From NCBI GenBank assembly GCA_035296905.1, contig DATHAA010000100.1, positions 23,572 to 87,571 of the forward strand: a stretch of DNA of 64,000 nt. Reading direction: 5' to 3'. The DNA comes from DATEOR01 sp035296905 (GTDB taxonomy: Bacteria > Actinomycetota > Thermoleophilia > Gaiellales > Gaiellaceae). Position 1 is the stretch's first letter, and every line of letters begins with the position of its first letter. The translations under genes and the position numbers were made by a program. Shown piece by piece: positions 8,022-17,013 of the stretch. Below the pieces are notes generated by a model. The model was given only the letters and a program-made list of their open reading frames with translations. It had not been told where the DNA came from and searched no databases.

Positions 8022-8756
8022 ATGCGCACCTTGCTCGTCACCGCCCTGCTTGGAGGCGCGCTGCTCGCCAACGCAGGCGCCGCTGCGGCGGCCAACTGCC
8101 AAGGATTCTCCGCAACGATGGTCGGCACGAAGCACAACGACCACATTCGCGGGACGACCGGCCGCGACGTCATCGTCGGACTGGGCGGGAACGACACGAT
8201 CTCGAGCCTGGGAGGCGACGACCGCATCTGCGGCAACGGCGGCAACGACAAGCTCCTCGCAGGCCCCGGAGTCGACAAGCTCGATGGGGGCACCGGGCGC
8301 AACGTGCTCAAGGGAGGGGCCGACGCCGACTCGCTTTACGGTGGACCTTCCGTCGACTCGTTCTGGCCGGGGTCCGGAAACGACGTCGTCAGCGGAGGCG
8401 GAACCGGGGGCCATGAATGGGTCCACTACGAGAACTCGCCGGGACCGATGAACATCGACCTCGCGAGCGGAGAGGCGAACGGTTTCGGGACAGATCTCCT
8501 CTTCGCGGTTCTGGACGTCGTCGGCTCGAAGTTCGGCGACGTCGTCAAGGGCAACGACGACGACAACGTCCTCGAGCTCGGCAAGGGGAACGACACCGGC
8601 GTCGGGCGAGGCGGAAGCGACACGATTTTCGGCGGTCCCGGCGCGGACGACCTCGACGGCGGGGCGGGCGCGAACACGAACGACGGCGGGGACGGAAACG
8701 ATCACTGCCTGAACCCCGATCCGGTCTCCGGCGCGCTGCACTGCGAATCCCCGTGA
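8022..8756 (+). CDS. Secreted RTX-like calcium-binding repeat protein
   Basis: Starting at the ATG at 8022, the 244-residue product opens with a signal peptide (LLVTALLGGALLANAGAAAA, cut near residue 25). Two blocks of nonapeptide repeats of the GGxGNDxLx type follow: GLGGNDTISSLGGDDRICGN and later copies to about residue 125, then GKGNDTGVGRGGSDTIFGGP and GGDGNDHC near the end. Such repeats bind calcium and form a parallel beta roll. A repeat-free stretch of about 50 residues separates the blocks. There is no adjacent type I secretion system, so export is probably by Sec. Confidence 0.8.
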   Translation: MRTLLVTALLGGALLANAGAAAAANCQGFSATMVGTKHNDHIRGTTGRDVIVGLGGNDTISSLGGDDRICGNGGNDKLLAGPGVDKLDGGTGRNVLKGGADADSLYGGPSVDSFWPGSGNDVVSGGGTGGHEWVHYENSPGPMNIDLASGEANGFGTDLLFAVLDVVGSKFGDVVKGNDDDNVLELGKGNDTGVGRGGSDTIFGGPGADDLDGGAGANTNDGGDGNDHCLNPDPVSGALHCESP

Positions 8757-8833
8757 CCTGATCGTTACCCGGCGGCAAGCGGCCGGTTGCGCAGGACGTC
8801 GACCATCCAAGGCGTACCCAGCAAGGAGACGCC

Positions 8834-9760
8834 ATGAAGGTCGTGATCGGAACACTCGCAGTCATCCTCGCAGCCCTCCTAGGCATCGTCGCCGCGAGCT
8901 GCGGCGTCGGCCGGGGCGCCGAGTCCGCAGGACCCGTCCCGACCGGAGCTTCGGGCGGAGATGTGGCGGGAACGTCGGCCGGCACGACGAGCCTCGTGTA
9001 CGAAGGCGGCTCCTCGACTTCGAGCGGCACACAGACGATGGTCAGGTACGAGGTCTGGTTCACGCGCGGCGAGTCGCTCTTCATGGTGAGGCGTGACGAG
9101 CCCTCCACTCCACGTATCGCGACCGCGGCCATGGAATCGCTTCTGTCCGGCCCCAGCGCGCGCGAGCAGGCCGCCGCGGTGGGCTCTCAGATCCCGGCGG
9201 GGACTCAGCTACTAGGGCTGACCATCGAGGACGAGGTCGCGACAGTCGACCTCACCTCCGAGTTCGAGTCCGGCGGCGGCTCCGCGTCGATGAACATGCG
9301 GATCGCACAGGTCGTCTACACGCTGACCCAGTTCCAAACGGTCAAGGGCGTCCTCTTCGAGCTCGACGGCCAACGGGTCGACGTCCTGGGCGGCGAGGGC
9401 GTCGTCGTGGACGAGCCGGTCACCCGCAAGGACTACCGAGATCTCCTGCCTGTGATCCTCGTCGTCGACCCACAGATCGGCACGCGCGTCGCCAACCCGG
9501 TCGTAGTACAGGGCACCGCGAACGTGTTCGAAGCGAACGTTCTCGTGGACATCGTGGATGCGAACGGCAAGGTTGTCGGAAGCGCCTTCACGACGGCCAC
9601 GTGCGGGACCGGCTGCCGCGGAGCGTTTTCCGTGCGCGTCCCGTATGAGGTCACGTCGGCAACGCGTGGTCTAATCATCGTTCACGACGCCGACGCGGCG
9701 GGAACCGGAACACCCCCGCATGAGGTGCGGATTCCGGTCCTTCTGACGCCGTCTTCGTGA
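8834..9760 (+). CDS. GerMN-Gmad2 lipoprotein
   Basis: An exported 308-residue lipoprotein. The signal helix LAVILAALLGIVAASC ends in a lipobox Cys at about residue 23, followed by a Gly/Ser/Thr-rich linker. A GerMN domain spans about residues 75-195 (VWFTRGESLFMVRR, LTIEDEVATVDLTSEF), and a Gmad2 immunoglobulin-like domain fills the rest (NPVVVQGTANVFEANVLVDI). These domains are known from spore germination and cell-envelope lipoproteins; here the context is cell wall. AAGGAG sits five bases before the ATG. The L,D-transpeptidase gene overlaps its stop as GTGA. Confidence 0.85.
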   Translation: MKVVIGTLAVILAALLGIVAASCGVGRGAESAGPVPTGASGGDVAGTSAGTTSLVYEGGSSTSSGTQTMVRYEVWFTRGESLFMVRRDEPSTPRIATAAMESLLSGPSAREQAAAVGSQIPAGTQLLGLTIEDEVATVDLTSEFESGGGSASMNMRIAQVVYTLTQFQTVKGVLFELDGQRVDVLGGEGVVVDEPVTRKDYRDLLPVILVVDPQIGTRVANPVVVQGTANVFEANVLVDIVDANGKVVGSAFTTATCGTGCRGAFSVRVPYEVTSATRGLIIVHDADAAGTGTPPHEVRIPVLLTPSS

Positions 9761-10788
9761 CTATGACCGAAAACATGGGCTATCGGAAATACCGCACACG
9801 CCGCCCTTGGCTCAGAGCCGGCGCGCCGCTCGTCCTCGTCCTCGTCGGCCTCGTCGCGGCTGTCGCTGTCGCGCGGGCGGACGACCCGCTCGGCAGTGGC
9901 GCGAAGGGTGACGGGCAGCCGCTGGTCGCCGACGGCGTCACGATCGCGGGGGTCCCGGTCGGCGGCTACACCGCCCATCAGGCGGCCTCGGCTACGGAGG
10001 ACGCCTTCGCCGAGCGCCTCGTCCTCACAACCGACCGCCGCATCCGGCTCGTGGCGCCCGGAAAGCTCGGCGCGCACGCGCTCGTCGCAGATGCCGTCGC
10101 CGGCGCTCTCCGCGCCAAGCCGGGGGAGAACGTCGCGCTCGCGGTCGACGTCGACCACGCCCGGCTGCAGCGCTACATCGCTTCTCTGAACAAGCGCTAT
10201 ACGCGGGCGGCCCGCGACGCGAAGGTCGTCCTCGTCAAGCTCCGGCCCGTCGTCAAGGCTGACGAGCCGGGCTTCTCGGTTCGCCAGCGCGCTCTCTTCT
10301 CCGAGCTCGACACCGCACTCGCCGCCGGGGACCGCACGCCGGTCCGGATCCCCTTCAGGCACACGAAACCGGCGGTCACCGCGTCGAGCTTCAAGTCCGT
10401 GATCGTGATCGAGCGGAGCTCGAACCGTCTCGTCGTCTGGGACGGGAAGCATCGCTGGGGGACTTTCGGGGTCTCTACCGGGCAGGCGATCTCCCCGACG
10501 CCGCTCGGCCAGTTCGAAATCGTCACGAAGCAAGAGGACCCGTGGTGGTATCCGCCCGACTCCCCCTGGGCAGCCGGCCTCACGCCGGTGCCGCCCGGGC
10601 CCGGCAATCCGCTCGGCACGCGCTGGATGGGCCTCTCGGCACCGGGCGTCGGGATCCACGGGACCCCGGATGCGGCCTCGATCGGCTACTCGGCATCCCA
10701 CGGCTGCATCCGCATGCGCATCCCCGACGCCGAGACGGTCTTCGCGCACGTTTCCGTCGGCACACCGGTCTTCATCGTCCCGGCGTGA
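9757..10788 (+). CDS. L,D-transpeptidase (YkuD) with N-terminal VanW/PG-binding-type domain
   Basis: This should cross-link or anchor peptidoglycan by 3-3 or protein linkages outside the cell. After a short basic head comes one transmembrane helix (about 27-46), then a peptidoglycan-binding-like domain (ADGVTIAGVPVGGYT onward). The catalytic YkuD domain starts near residue 210. Its active site is complete: GIHGTPDAASIG followed by SASHGCIRM with the nucleophilic Cys. The GTG at 9757 overlaps the upstream stop, with an alternative ATG at 9763. A GNAT gene is coupled downstream. Confidence 0.9.
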   Translation: MTMTENMGYRKYRTRRPWLRAGAPLVLVLVGLVAAVAVARADDPLGSGAKGDGQPLVADGVTIAGVPVGGYTAHQAASATEDAFAERLVLTTDRRIRLVAPGKLGAHALVADAVAGALRAKPGENVALAVDVDHARLQRYIASLNKRYTRAARDAKVVLVKLRPVVKADEPGFSVRQRALFSELDTALAAGDRTPVRIPFRHTKPAVTASSFKSVIVIERSSNRLVVWDGKHRWGTFGVSTGQAISPTPLGQFEIVTKQEDPWWYPPDSPWAAGLTPVPPGPGNPLGTRWMGLSAPGVGIHGTPDAASIGYSASHGCIRMRIPDAETVFAHVSVGTPVFIVPA

Positions 10789-11384
10789 GCTGGGAGCGGA
10801 TCGCGCCGCGTCTCGAGGGCGAGATCGTCGTCGTCGAGCCGCTGGCGCCCGAGCACGAGGAAGGCCTCTGGCAGGCCGCGTCCGATCCGCGGATCTGGGG
10901 GTGGATGCCCGTGAACGCGATCGAGTCGCGCGAGACCTTCGCCGCCTGGTTCGCGGAGGCGCTCGAGCGCACGTCCGCAGGGCTCGACCAGGCCTTCGCG
11001 GTGGTAGACGCCGAAGGCGGAAACCCGCTGGGAAGCACGCGCTACCTCGCCCTCCGTCCCGAGCACCGCGGACTCGAGATCGGCTGGACTTGGCTCTCGA
11101 GCGCGGCCTGGGGGACCGGCGCGAATGTCGAGGCCAAGCTGCTCCTCATGGGGCACGCGTTCGACGAGCTCGGCTGCATGCGGGTCGAGTTCAAGACCGA
11201 CGCGTTGAACGAGCGCTCGCGTGCGGCGCTCGAGGCTCTACCCGCCGAGTTCGAAGGCATCTTCCGCAAGCACATGCTCGTCCGAGACGGCGCGCTGCGC
11301 GACTCCGCCTGGTACTCGGTGACGGACGAGGAATGGCCCGCAGTTCGGCAGAACCTGCTCGACCGGCTCAGGGACCTGCGCTGA
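10785..11384 (+). CDS. GNAT-family N-acetyltransferase (RimJ/RimL type)
   Basis: A 199-residue acyl-CoA-dependent transferase. The RimJ/RimL pattern is clear: an N-terminal LEPLAPEH-like segment (VVVEPLAPEHEEGLW), a GSTRYLALRP strand, the GLEIGWTWLSSAAWGTGAN motif that covers the acetyl-CoA site, and the ending VRFKTD/NERSRAALE-like region (VEFKTDALNERSRAALEAL). The GTG at 10785 overlaps the L,D-transpeptidase stop. Its 3' end overlaps the convergent IMPase-like gene by 17 bases. The substrate is unknown; ribosomal or other protein N-termini are typical for the family. Confidence 0.85.
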   Translation: MSWERIAPRLEGEIVVVEPLAPEHEEGLWQAASDPRIWGWMPVNAIESRETFAAWFAEALERTSAGLDQAFAVVDAEGGNPLGSTRYLALRPEHRGLEIGWTWLSSAAWGTGANVEAKLLLMGHAFDELGCMRVEFKTDALNERSRAALEALPAEFEGIFRKHMLVRDGALRDSAWYSVTDEEWPAVRQNLLDRLRDLR

Positions 11385-12180
11385 GCCTGCGGTAGAGCTC
11401 GGCGCAGAGCTCCGGAGTCGCAGCCGCGATCACTCGCGAATGCGGGCTGACGTCGAGCGGCGCCTCCGCGTACGGCGGCCGGTCCGGCAGGTCGATGGCC
11501 AGCCCCCGCTCGAGGACGAGCAGCTGGGCCGCCGCGATGTCCACGCTCCGGGCCGGCTTCAACGAGCACACGGCGTCGACCCGCCCGGCCGCGAGGTGGC
11601 AGAGCGTCAGGGCTAGCGACCCCATCACGCGTGTCCGCGGGGCGAACCCGACCATGTCCCCGATCTGCGCCGCGATGGAATCCGTCTTGGTCGCCTCGAA
11701 CGACAGGATCTCCACGTCCTCCTTCGGCCCAGGGCCGGAGAGCGGCGCGCCGTTGAGGAAGGTTCCCTCATCGCGGCGCGCTGTCCATTCTTCGCGCGTG
11801 CCGAAGTCGAAGACGTAGCCGAAGAGGACGTCGGCCATCGTCGGGCCCTCGGCCACGGCGAGCGAGACGGAGAAAAAGGGAACGCCGCGTTTCGCGTTCA
11901 TGCTCCCGTCGATCGGGTCGAGGACGAGCCGCGGCGTGTCTGCGCCGAAGGAACGCTCGCCGAGCTCCTCGGAGACGAGCGTGAACTGGACGCCGGTCGC
12001 GGCGAGCTCCTCGAGGCGCCCGACGACCGCGCCCTCGGCGGCGGCGTCGATGGCGGTCGTCTCGTCTCCTCCTTCGCCCGCTCCGACCACCGGCTCCCGT
12101 TCCAGTCTGGTCGGATGCTCGGCGAGGACGGCGTCCAGGTCGGCGGCGATCTGCCGGGAGAAAGCGAGCCAGTCCGTCAT
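11368..12180 (-). CDS. Inositol monophosphatase family phosphatase
   Basis: A metal-dependent phosphatase of the IMPase/FBPase/CysQ fold, 270 residues. Visible metal-site motifs are DETTAIDAAAE near residue 40, VSEELGE, and the signature LDPIDGSMN. The C-terminal WDxA motif appears as SVDIAAAQLLV, so the Trp is replaced but the metal-binding Asp is kept. The ATG overlaps the stop of the DUF1015 gene (ATGA). The substrate could be inositol phosphate, fructose-1,6-bisphosphate or an adenosine bisphosphate; the sequence does not decide. Confidence 0.85.
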   Translation of the reverse strand: MTDWLAFSRQIAADLDAVLAEHPTRLEREPVVGAGEGGDETTAIDAAAEGAVVGRLEELAATGVQFTLVSEELGERSFGADTPRLVLDPIDGSMNAKRGVPFFSVSLAVAEGPTMADVLFGYVFDFGTREEWTARRDEGTFLNGAPLSGPGPKEDVEILSFEATKTDSIAAQIGDMVGFAPRTRVMGSLALTLCHLAAGRVDAVCSLKPARSVDIAAAQLLVLERGLAIDLPDRPPYAEAPLDVSPHSRVIAAATPELCAELYRRLSAGP

Positions 12181-13292
12181 TCGTCGAAGGGGGAGAAGAC
12201 GAGGCCGCTCGTCAGCTTGGGGAAGAAGTAGGTCGTCTTCTCGGGCAAGAGCTCACCCGCACGGGCGACGGCGGCGACCTGCTCGAGCGTCGGCGCGCGA
12301 ACGAGTAAGGCCGCCTCCGCGCGGCCGCTTCGCACCGCCTCTTCGGCCGCGACCGCGCTCGGGGTGTAGCGAACGTCCTCGAGCGGCAAGCGGTCGATAA
12401 CCGCGGTGTCGAGGTCGGCACCTTCGCCCTCGGCCAGCTGCGCCGAGTCTCTGCGAAGGAGGACGAATGCCGGATGGTCGCGGTCGAGCGCCGCCAAGGC
12501 CGCAGTGCCGGCTTCCGCGCTCGGCTCGATGTCCGTGAGCCGAAAGGAGCCGTCGAGCTGGGGGGGCTCGCCGGAGACGAGCCTGTGCGTCGGCAGGATC
12601 TCCAGGCCGTCGTCGTCGCTGCTCACGAGGGTCGCGAGGACGTAGCCGGACTCCTCGGTGCCCTGCTCCCCGTGGTAGGCGAGCGCCGTCTCGTAGCGGT
12701 GGTGGCCGTCGGCGATGAGCAGGCGGCCCTCGACGCGGCCCAGCGCCTCCGTGATCGCGTCGTCGCCCGCAACCCGCCAGATCCGGCTCGTCACTCCGTC
12801 GAGCGTTGCCTCCATGTCGGGCGCGCGGACGGGAATCGCCGGCGAGGCGCCCTCGTGCACGAGAAAGATCGGCGAGAGCTTCGTCCGCGCTGCGCGCAGC
12901 AGCTCCAGGCGCGCATCCTTCTGCCGTTCGAAGGTGCGCTCGTGGGGGAGCACCTGACCGTCCGAGTACGGCGTGAGCTCGACGCGCGCGACCAGGCCGC
13001 TACGGCTGCGCGTTCCCCCGTCCGGGCCCGGGAAGGTCTCCTCGAGAAGCCAGACAGCCGGCTCCGCCTCGCGGACGAGCACACCCTCGTCCCGCCAGGC
13101 CTCGATCAGCCTCGCCGCCTCCGCGGGGGACTCCGGGTCGAGAAGGCGCACCGCGTTGTAGGGGCTTCCGGTAACGAGTGCCTCTCGCCGGTCAGGCGTG
13201 ATGACATCGTGCGGAGGGGAGACGACCGCATCCAGCGGCCCCACCGTTCCAGGGTCGTAGCGAAGCGCCCGAAACGGCTTCAAATGCGGCAC
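12177..13292 (-). CDS. DUF1015 family protein
   Basis: DUF1015 proteins are widespread and uncharacterised. The 371-residue protein shows the family's opening PFRALRYDP, VSPPHDVI, and the strongly conserved DGHHRYETAL near the middle. I chose the GTG at 13292 rather than the ATG at 13310 because the family starts just before PFRALRY and a TAACGT hexamer lies eight bases upstream of this GTG. The IMPase-like gene is coupled downstream. It is divergent from the YhaM-like gene across 43 bases. Confidence 0.8.
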   Translation of the reverse strand: MPHLKPFRALRYDPGTVGPLDAVVSPPHDVITPDRREALVTGSPYNAVRLLDPESPAEAARLIEAWRDEGVLVREAEPAVWLLEETFPGPDGGTRSRSGLVARVELTPYSDGQVLPHERTFERQKDARLELLRAARTKLSPIFLVHEGASPAIPVRAPDMEATLDGVTSRIWRVAGDDAITEALGRVEGRLLIADGHHRYETALAYHGEQGTEESGYVLATLVSSDDDGLEILPTHRLVSGEPPQLDGSFRLTDIEPSAEAGTAALAALDRDHPAFVLLRRDSAQLAEGEGADLDTAVIDRLPLEDVRYTPSAVAAEEAVRSGRAEAALLVRAPTLEQVAAVARAGELLPEKTTYFFPKLTSGLVFSPFDE

Positions 13293-13300
13293 GACGCGGC

Positions 13301-13306
13301 ACGTTA
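13301..13306 (-). promoter_or_regulatory. -10 box for the DUF1015 gene
   Basis: Read on the minus strand this is TAACGT, eight bases before the GTG at 13292. It lies back to back with the plus-strand box at 13324-13329. Confidence 0.4.
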
Positions 13307-13323
13307 CCATCCGTCCGCGGACC

Positions 13324-13329
13324 TAGAAT
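13324..13329 (+). promoter_or_regulatory. -10 box for the YhaM-like gene
   Basis: TAGAAT lies six bases before the GTG at 13336 and there is no ribosome binding site, so the transcript is probably leaderless. Confidence 0.55.
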
Positions 13330-13335
13330 CGCTCC

Positions 13336-14166
13336 GTGATCGCCGAGCTCGCCGAGGATCGCGTGGTCGACGGCCTGTTCGCCGTCGCGCGCAAGCAGCG
13401 CCTGAGGACGCGGGGCGGGAACCCGTATCTCGCGCTCGAGCTCGTGGACTCGAGCGGGCGGATCGACGCGCGCGTCTGGAACGACGTCGACCTTCTCGAC
13501 AAGCGCTTTCGCGAGGGCGACGCCGTGCGCGTCCTCGGCCGGGTGGAGCGGTTTCGCGACCGGCTCCAGCTCGAAGTTCGCTCGCTCGAGCCGACGGAGG
13601 CCGACCCCGCGACACTGGTCCCCGAGGCGCGACGCGACGTCGAGGAGCTGGACGGCTTTTTCGAGTTTCTCGCCGCCGAGATTTCGCGTCCCGGCCTGCG
13701 AGCGGTCGTCGACCGCTTCGTCGGTGACGCGGTCTTTCGCGAGCGTCTGCGCACGCTGCCGGCTACGCCCGATTCCCACCACTCCTATTCGGGCGGACTC
13801 CTCGAACACACGGTGGCCGTGTCGACTCTTAGTCGCGAGTCCGCGCAGCTCCACCCGCGCCTGCGCTCGGATTTGCTTCTCGCCGCGGCGCTTCTCCACG
13901 ATGCCGGACGCGTGCGGGAGCTCGACCGCGGCCCGCTTTTCCTCCCGACGTCTGAGGGCAAGCTTCTCGGCCATGTCCACCTCGGCCTGCGCCTCATCGA
14001 GGAGCGCGCCGAAGGGCTCGACCGCGCCGTGCTCGCCGAGCTTCTACATGCAGTGGGCTCGCACCACGACGCACGAGCCGCGAGGACCGCGGAGGCGGCC
14101 GTCCTCTACCACGCGAACCAGCTCGACGCCGTCGCCGCTACGCGGTCGGTGGATCCGGAGGCCTGA
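13336..14166 (+). CDS. YhaM-like 3'-5' exoribonuclease (OB-fold plus HD domain)
   Basis: A 276-residue protein combining an N-terminal OB-fold nucleic-acid-binding domain (KQRLRTRGGNPYLALELVDS to about residue 90) with an HD phosphohydrolase domain. The HD residues are visible in HHSYSGGLLEHT, ALLHDAGRVREL and, later, GHVHLG and HAVGSHH. This is the layout of YhaM, a 3'-5' exonuclease for RNA and DNA ends. The C-terminus ends with the family's LYHANQLDA. The gene is separate from its neighbours and seems to have its own leaderless promoter. Confidence 0.82.
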   Translation: MIAELAEDRVVDGLFAVARKQRLRTRGGNPYLALELVDSSGRIDARVWNDVDLLDKRFREGDAVRVLGRVERFRDRLQLEVRSLEPTEADPATLVPEARRDVEELDGFFEFLAAEISRPGLRAVVDRFVGDAVFRERLRTLPATPDSHHSYSGGLLEHTVAVSTLSRESAQLHPRLRSDLLLAAALLHDAGRVRELDRGPLFLPTSEGKLLGHVHLGLRLIEERAEGLDRAVLAELLHAVGSHHDARAARTAEAAVLYHANQLDAVAATRSVDPEA

Positions 14167-14175
14167 GCTCAGGGC

Positions 14176-14181
14176 GATAAT
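14176..14181 (+). promoter_or_regulatory. -10 box for the SDR gene
   Basis: GATAAT lies six bases before the ATG at 14188 and differs from TATAAT at one position. No Shine-Dalgarno sequence is present. Confidence 0.55.
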
Positions 14182-14187
14182 GGCGCA

Positions 14188-14880
<693 letters not shown>

Positions 14881-14890
14881 GCCCTAGGGC

Positions 14891-15811
14891 TTAGAGGTTG
14901 AAGCGGATGTTGAGCACGTCGCCGTCCTCGACGACGTAGCTCTTCCCCTCGAGACGCTGGAGGCCGCGTTTTGCGGCCTCCGCATGCGAGCCGGCCTCGA
15001 CGAGATCGTTCCAGCGGATCACCTCGGCGCGGATGAACCCCTGCGCGATATCGGAGTGGATGCTCGCCGCGGCGTCGAGGGCGGAGCGCCCCTGCTGCAG
15101 CGTCCAGGCTCGCGTCTCCTTGTCGCCGGCCGTGAAGAAGGTCAGCAGGCCCGCAGCCTCGAAGACCCGGCGGGCGACGTCCTCGAGCGCCGAAGGCCCG
15201 TCGCGGAACTCGACAGCCTCCTCGTCCGGAAGCTCCGCGAGCTCCGCCTCGAGCTTCACATCGACCCCTGAAGGCCCGTTTCGGATCTCCACGAGCGGCT
15301 TCGTCGTCAGCGGCTCGAGCTCCGGCGGAAGCTCGCCCCCGTACTCGGAGAGTGTGCGCCCGGCCTCGAGGTGAGCGACGACGCGCTCCAGGTCTTCCAT
15401 CTTCGAGCGAAGGCTCGCATCGCCCGATTTCGCCTGCTTCTGTACCCGCTCGAGGCGCCGCTCGACGTGATCGCGGTCGGCGACGAGGAGCGCGAGCTTC
15501 AGCGTCTCCAGGTCATCCGCTGGCTCCCGGGTGCCCGACCAGTCGTCGAGAACGGCGAGCAGGGCATCCACCTGGCGCAGGTTGCCGAGGAGTTGCGCGC
15601 CGGTTCCGGGAACGTCGACCACGCGGATCGCCGCTGGGGTCACCTTCTTCGCCTTCACCACATCGGCGAGCTGGGGCAGGCGGTCGTCCGCGATCGACGC
15701 CATGCCCACGTGCTCCTTGCCGGACACACCCGCCCCTGCCTGCGTCAGCGCATTGAAGAGCGTCGTCTTGCCCGCATTCTGCAGGCCTACGATTCCGATC
15801 TCGACGGCCAT
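14891..15811 (-). CDS. YchF/Obg-related GTPase, shortened form
   Basis: A P-loop NTPase of the YchF group, which acts in ribosome and stress functions. The G1 loop is GLQNAGKTTLFN and the G3 region is VVDVPGTG. A predicted coiled coil spans about residues 115-150. The C-terminal TGS-like domain has LLTFFTAGDKETRAWT, HSDIAQGFIRAEVI and GDVLNIRFN, as in YchF. At 306 residues it is shorter than the usual 360, and the NxxE nucleotide-specificity motif is not recognisable (the aligned stretch reads EIRNGPS). Its ATG overlaps the sigma factor stop (TAATG). Confidence 0.8.
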   Translation of the reverse strand: MAVEIGIVGLQNAGKTTLFNALTQAGAGVSGKEHVGMASIADDRLPQLADVVKAKKVTPAAIRVVDVPGTGAQLLGNLRQVDALLAVLDDWSGTREPADDLETLKLALLVADRDHVERRLERVQKQAKSGDASLRSKMEDLERVVAHLEAGRTLSEYGGELPPELEPLTTKPLVEIRNGPSGVDVKLEAELAELPDEEAVEFRDGPSALEDVARRVFEAAGLLTFFTAGDKETRAWTLQQGRSALDAAASIHSDIAQGFIRAEVIRWNDLVEAGSHAEAAKRGLQRLEGKSYVVEDGDVLNIRFNL

Positions 15812-16362
15812 TAGCCGGACTTCGCGAGCTGCCGCTGGAGGGAGCCAAGCGCGCGATGCTGGAGCGACTTGATCGCCCCTTCGCTCTTCCCGAGGATCGT
15901 GCCCACCTCAGCGTTCGAGAAGTCGAACGCGAATTTGAGCGTGAGCACCTGCTGCTGGTCCTCGGAGAGGTTCTCGATCAGCTCGAACATGCTCCGCTGA
16001 CCGATGGCACGGAACGCCTCGTCCTCGGCCGACCGCTCCTCGCTCCCCGGCGGCTCGGGCGGCTCCTCCTGCGGCTGCCAGCGCCTCCGCGAGCGGAAAT
16101 GGTCCATGGCGAGGTTGTGGGCGATGCGAAAGAGCCAGGCCGAGATCGGGACCTTGCGCCATTCGAAGCGGTCGATTGACTCGATCATCTTCACGAAGGT
16201 CTGGTTCGTGAGGTCCTCGGCATCGTGCTTGTTGCCGACGCTGAGCTGGAGGTAGCTGTAGATCCGGTCGAAATGGAGGAGGTACAGGTCCTCGAATGCG
16301 TCGCGGTCGCCCTGCTTTGCGCGCTCGACGAGTGCGCGCACGTCGTCGGTCTCGGGCGGCAA
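15811..16362 (-). CDS. ECF-type RNA polymerase sigma factor
   Basis: A 183-residue sigma-70-family factor with region 2 (DAFEDLYLLHFDRIYSYLQ, DAEDLTNQTFVKMI, WLFRIAHNLAMDHFRSRRR) and region 4 (LSEDQQQVLTLKFAFDFSNA, then the helix-turn-helix EGAIKSLQHRAL). The linker is short and Pro/Glu-rich. I took the TTG at 16362; no ATG is available near it. It lies between a small DUF3107-like gene and the YchF-like GTPase on the same strand. No anti-sigma gene is adjacent, so its control is not shown here. Confidence 0.88.
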   Translation of the reverse strand: MPPETDDVRALVERAKQGDRDAFEDLYLLHFDRIYSYLQLSVGNKHDAEDLTNQTFVKMIESIDRFEWRKVPISAWLFRIAHNLAMDHFRSRRRWQPQEEPPEPPGSEERSAEDEAFRAIGQRSMFELIENLSEDQQQVLTLKFAFDFSNAEVGTILGKSEGAIKSLQHRALGSLQRQLAKSG

Positions 16363-16363
16363 G

Positions 16364-16594
16364 CTACGCCGTCGAGCCGAAGCCGATCTGCGTCTCGCGC
16401 GAGCTGCGCTTGACGTAGACGACCTTCCCGAGTGCGACCAGGAAGTTGCCCTCGAGCGCCTCGAGCTCGAAAACGGGGCCGTTGCCGGCCATCGCCTCCT
16501 GGAATGCCTTCGAGACGGCAGCGCTCACGGTTCCACCGATGGTTTGACCGCCTTCGAAGGCGATCTCGAGCCGGATCTGGTCGTTCTCAGCCAC
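16364..16594 (-). CDS. Small DUF3107-like protein
   Basis: A 76-residue soluble protein. Its layout, a beta strand (IRLEIAFEGGQTIGGTV), a helix, then LEGNFLVALGKVVYVKRSS and the ending TQIGFG, resembles the small actinobacterial DUF3107 proteins, though I cannot confirm this without a search. The start is set by a near-perfect ribosome binding site (GGAGGTGAT, minus strand, 16597-16605): its core is six bases from the GTG at 16594 but too close to the TTG at 16597. It overlaps the end of the epimerase gene by 8 bases. Confidence 0.6.
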   Translation of the reverse strand: MAENDQIRLEIAFEGGQTIGGTVSAAVSKAFQEAMAGNGPVFELEALEGNFLVALGKVVYVKRSSRETQIGFGSTA

Positions 16595-16988
16595 CAATCA
16601 CCTCCACGAGCACTCCGTGCACGGAGTCGGGATGGACGAATGAGACAGCCTGGCCGTCGAGCCCCGTTCGGGGCTCCAGGTCGATCACATCGACGCCGGC
16701 CGCGGCGAGCTCGCCGACGGCAGCAGCGACATCGGGGACCTCGTAAGCAACGTGGTGCATCCCCGGGCCGCGCCTGGCGATGAAACGCCCGACCGGTGAG
16801 TCCTCCGCGAGCGCGCTCATGAGCTCGACCCGGCCGGACCCCACGCGCAGGTATGCGGCTTCGACACCCTGGTCATCGATGCGCCCGCGCAGCTCGACCT
16901 CCGCGCCGAAGAGACGCTGGTACGTGCCGACGGCCTCGTCGAGGTCGGAGACGGCGAACGCGACGTGATGGACGGAGCGGACGTCCAC
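16587..16988 (-). CDS. mce: Methylmalonyl-CoA epimerase
   Basis: Interconverts the (R) and (S) forms of methylmalonyl-CoA in propionate metabolism. The 133-residue protein is a glyoxalase/VOC-fold pair of beta-alpha-beta-beta-beta units. Metal ligands are seen in VHHVAFAVSDLD (His), LMSA (region after GSGRVEL), GMHHVAYEVPDV (His) and the terminal LVEVIGG (Glu). The motif GPGMHHVAYEV is typical of the family. It starts at GTG 16988 with a TAGGAT box six bases upstream. No mutase gene is in the window. Confidence 0.85.
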   Translation of the reverse strand: MDVRSVHHVAFAVSDLDEAVGTYQRLFGAEVELRGRIDDQGVEAAYLRVGSGRVELMSALAEDSPVGRFIARRGPGMHHVAYEVPDVAAAVGELAAAGVDVIDLEPRTGLDGQAVSFVHPDSVHGVLVEVIGG

Positions 16989-16994
16989 GCCCCG

Positions 16995-17000
16995 ATCCTA
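16995..17000 (-). promoter_or_regulatory. -10 box for the methylmalonyl-CoA epimerase gene
   Basis: Minus-strand TAGGAT ends six bases before the GTG at 16988. It lies in the 25-base gap after the ftsH stop. Confidence 0.5.
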
Positions 17001-17013
17001 TCCGCCTGCGTGG

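Noticed and set aside
8160..8730. Repeats in the RTX-like gene as a possible CRISPR or DNA repeat array
   Set aside because: The repetition is at protein level (GGxGND nonapeptides) with degenerate DNA and no constant spacer pattern.
14881..14890. Ten-base palindrome GCCCTAGGGC as a terminator
   Set aside because: It has no loop and no T run; it simply fills the gap between two stop codons.
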